Positions 33,520-34,839 of a stretch of 34,839 nt of DNA are shown here, piece after piece. The notes under the pieces were generated by a model that did not search any database, was not told the origin of the DNA, and saw nothing but the letters and a program-made list of their open reading frames with translations. Source of the stretch: Lutispora sp. (GTDB taxonomy: Bacteria > Bacillota > Clostridia > Lutisporales > Lutisporaceae); assembly GCA_028709965.1 (NCBI GenBank), contig JAQUTA010000013.1, forward strand, positions 1 to 34,839, in the 5' to 3' direction. The first letter of the stretch is position 1; each line of letters begins with the position of its first letter. Position numbers and translations under genes: made by a program.

Positions 33520-33897
33520 AAGGATAGTTAAAAAAGCCCGGCATCGTCATATGATCCTTTTATAATATTGTACTTGATTGTAATAGTGAATTCACAAGCT
33601 AGAATATCCTATCCCAGAGGAAAATGAGTTATTCGGAAGGCTCTCCGGATTAAAGGCCAAGCTCCTAAAACAGAGAGCCGACGAGGCCTTAGAATTTGTG
33701 GTACAAAAGATGAGCTTCAGCTTGCTCTTGTGCTGTTTGTGCCTATCCTTATGATATTTTTAATGGGCAACGCGCTAAAACCTTTAAGTGAATAATGCAG
33801 ATTCTCTATCTCAGCAGTATTTATCTGCAGGTTTTCCACTCGCCAGCTTTCTCCAGTATCCATATTTCGCTCCGGCACATCAGTTTAGTCTGTTCCA
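33520..33897. other. 378-base stretch without an intact gene
   Basis: It holds the upstream region of the nitroreductase gene, a decayed plus-strand coding remnant (33590-33795), and the 3' flank of the ABC-F gene. No RNA gene or strong terminator is seen. Confidence 0.5.
33590..33795 (+). pseudogene. Decayed coding remnant with an apparent frameshift
   Basis: From 33590 the plus strand reads PIPEENELFGRLSGLKAKLL and on to ADEALEFVVQ. Near 33700-33707 the sensible frame shifts by one base and continues DELQLALVLFVPILMIFLMG, NALKPLSE, then TAA at 33793. A charged helix followed by one membrane span looks like a real protein end, but there is no start codon with a ribosome binding site, and the frame is broken. 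The family is not recognised. Confidence 0.35.
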
Positions 33898-34839
33898 TTA
33901 CAATCTGCTCAGCTCTATAATAATTTGCTTGTACTCCCTATCAAGAGCTTCAATGTCGTCATTTTTAGATGGCATACTCAATTTTCCCAATATTTCTGCC
34001 ATGCGGTGCTGAAGTACCATTTTGTCTATAGATTTATCATATTGTTGTGCAGATACTTCTTTCTTTTGGCTATACTCTTTATATGTCCCATCAAAGCATA
34101 TGGTTTTCTGATTCTCAATAGATATTATATGATCGGCAACATTACTTACAAATCTTCTATCGTGAGAAACAAAGACCACAGTCCCGTTATAGCTTAGTAT
34201 TGCTTCCTCTACAGCTTCCATTGAGTATATGTCCAGATAATTGGTGGGTTCGTCTAAAACCAGTAGATTAAAATCGCTTACGATTATTTTAGCTAAAGCT
34301 GCTTTTACTCTTTCGCCGCCGCTTAATAAGGAAACCTTTTTCATAACGTCTTCCTGCTTAAAAAGGAGCCTTGCAAGCATAATCCTTACAAAAGTTTCAT
34401 CATATATGCTACTTTCCATAACATTTTGGAGCAATGTCTTGTTGCTCTCTAAAACACTCATATCCTGGTTGAAGTAGCCTATTTTAGCAGCTATAGCTCT
34501 ATTTATTGCCGGATAGCCATTTATAATCATTTTGATAAGCGTGGTCTTACCGCTTCCGTTTGGACCTATAACCGCAGTTTTACTATTATTAAGTACCTTA
34601 AATTGTGCCTCTTTGAAAACGACTTTATCTCCGAAGCTTTTATCAAGCCCATCAGAACTCAATATCACTTTGGAATAAAGCTGTCTTGTCTTCTGTATAT
34701 CCAAATTGATTTCCGGCAATTTCTTTGGTTTTTCTTTCACATCAAGTTTTTCAATCCTGGTTCTAATGGCATTAGCCCGTCTATCAAGGGTTGCTTTTGC
34801 AGCCTGATTGCTCATTTTGTGAAGCCGTGCCTCTGAATT
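33898..34839 (-). CDS. ABC-F ribosomal protection-type ATPase, C-terminal part (runs off right edge)
   Basis: The frame is open through the right edge (at least nine codons before the Met at 34815), so this is the linker and second ATPase domain of a longer protein. The linker (ATLDRRANAIRTRIEKLDVKE) is charged and helical. The ATPase has GPNGSGKTT, LSGGERVKAALAKII and LLVLDEPTNYLD, then VFVSHDRRFV. The tail MAEILGKLSMPSKNDDIEA, then LDREY, is typical of the Lsa/Vga/Msr group of antibiotic-resistance ABC-F proteins that displace ribosome-bound lincosamides, pleuromutilins, streptogramins or macrolides. Which drugs cannot be told without the interdomain loop. TAA at 33898. Confidence 0.85.
   Translation of the reverse strand, partial: NSEARLHKMSNQAAKATLDRRANAIRTRIEKLDVKEKPKKLPEINLDIQKTRQLYSKVILSSDGLDKSFGDKVVFKEAQFKVLNNSKTAVIGPNGSGKTTLIKMIINGYPAINRAIAAKIGYFNQDMSVLESNKTLLQNVMESSIYDETFVRIMLARLLFKQEDVMKKVSLLSGGERVKAALAKIIVSDFNLLVLDEPTNYLDIYSMEAVEEAILSYNGTVVFVSHDRRFVSNVADHIISIENQKTICFDGTYKEYSQKKEVSAQQYDKSIDKMVLQHRMAEILGKLSMPSKNDDIEALDREYKQIIIELSRL

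Noticed and set aside
33788-34012. Plus-strand 74-residue frame overlapping the ABC-F gene end
   Set aside because: It has no ribosome binding site, it is antisense to a clear ABC-F C-terminus, and its composition is that of an opposite-strand shadow.
1-34839. CRISPR array, insertion sequence, prophage, tRNA or rRNA genes
   Set aside because: No regularly spaced repeats, transposase or integrase frames, phage structural genes, or tRNA/rRNA-like sequences were seen on either strand.

Overview
The window is AT-rich, with long AT-only spacers and strong GGAGG-type ribosome binding sites. It has many TTG/GTG starts, lipoprotein signal peptides, intrinsic terminators and sigma-A promoters. With peptide and amino-acid ABC importers, a ferredoxin, XdhC-type maturation genes and several nitroreductases, this points to a Gram-positive anaerobe of the Clostridia, probably a peptide or amino-acid fermenter. 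That assignment is inferred from gene content; there is no rRNA or tRNA gene in the window.

Region 1 (1-5067, minus strand): the first 23 codons of an ABC-F ATPase lie at the left edge. A set of cell-envelope genes follows: a secreted 575-residue protein with a C-terminal copper-amine-oxidase-N-like domain, and three small membrane proteins. Next comes a regulator with a multi-span membrane part and a LuxR-type DNA-binding tail. Region 2 (5238-12582): an HD-domain protein on the plus strand converges on a complete branched-chain amino-acid-type importer (livK-H-M-G-F). The importer lies directly downstream of a GlnK/GlnL (YcbA/YcbB)-like two-component system. Region 3 (12772-14620): a truncated threonine dehydratase remnant, a lipoprotein with an internal duplication, and a nitroreductase.

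Region 4 (14815-24795): a PucR-family regulator (plus) converges on a nine-gene minus-strand operon. It encodes a dipeptide/oligopeptide importer (binding protein, two permeases, one fused double ATPase), an AroM-like protein, a DUF917 protein, an Asp/Glu/hydantoin-type racemase and a nitroreductase with a C-terminal extension. It reads as an uptake-and-catabolism module for an unidentified peptide-like or cyclic imide substrate, and is the best candidate here for an undescribed pathway.

Region 5 (25235-29688): a copper module, copA-copZ-csoR-cysK, followed by a ferredoxin/glutaredoxin pair. Palindromic GC-core sequences resembling CsoR operators overlap the start regions of both promoters. 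This suggests one regulon joining Cu(I) efflux to cysteine synthesis and Fe-S/thiol proteins. A 25-codon reading frame with a perfect Shine-Dalgarno lies between cysK and the ferredoxin. Region 6 (29846-32583): xdhC, an ECF transporter S component and an AIR-synthase/HypE-like protein, probably maturation and uptake functions for a molybdenum hydroxylase encoded elsewhere. Region 7 (32812-34839): a third nitroreductase, a gene-poor stretch with a decayed plus-strand remnant, and the C-terminal part of an antibiotic-resistance-type ABC-F protein.
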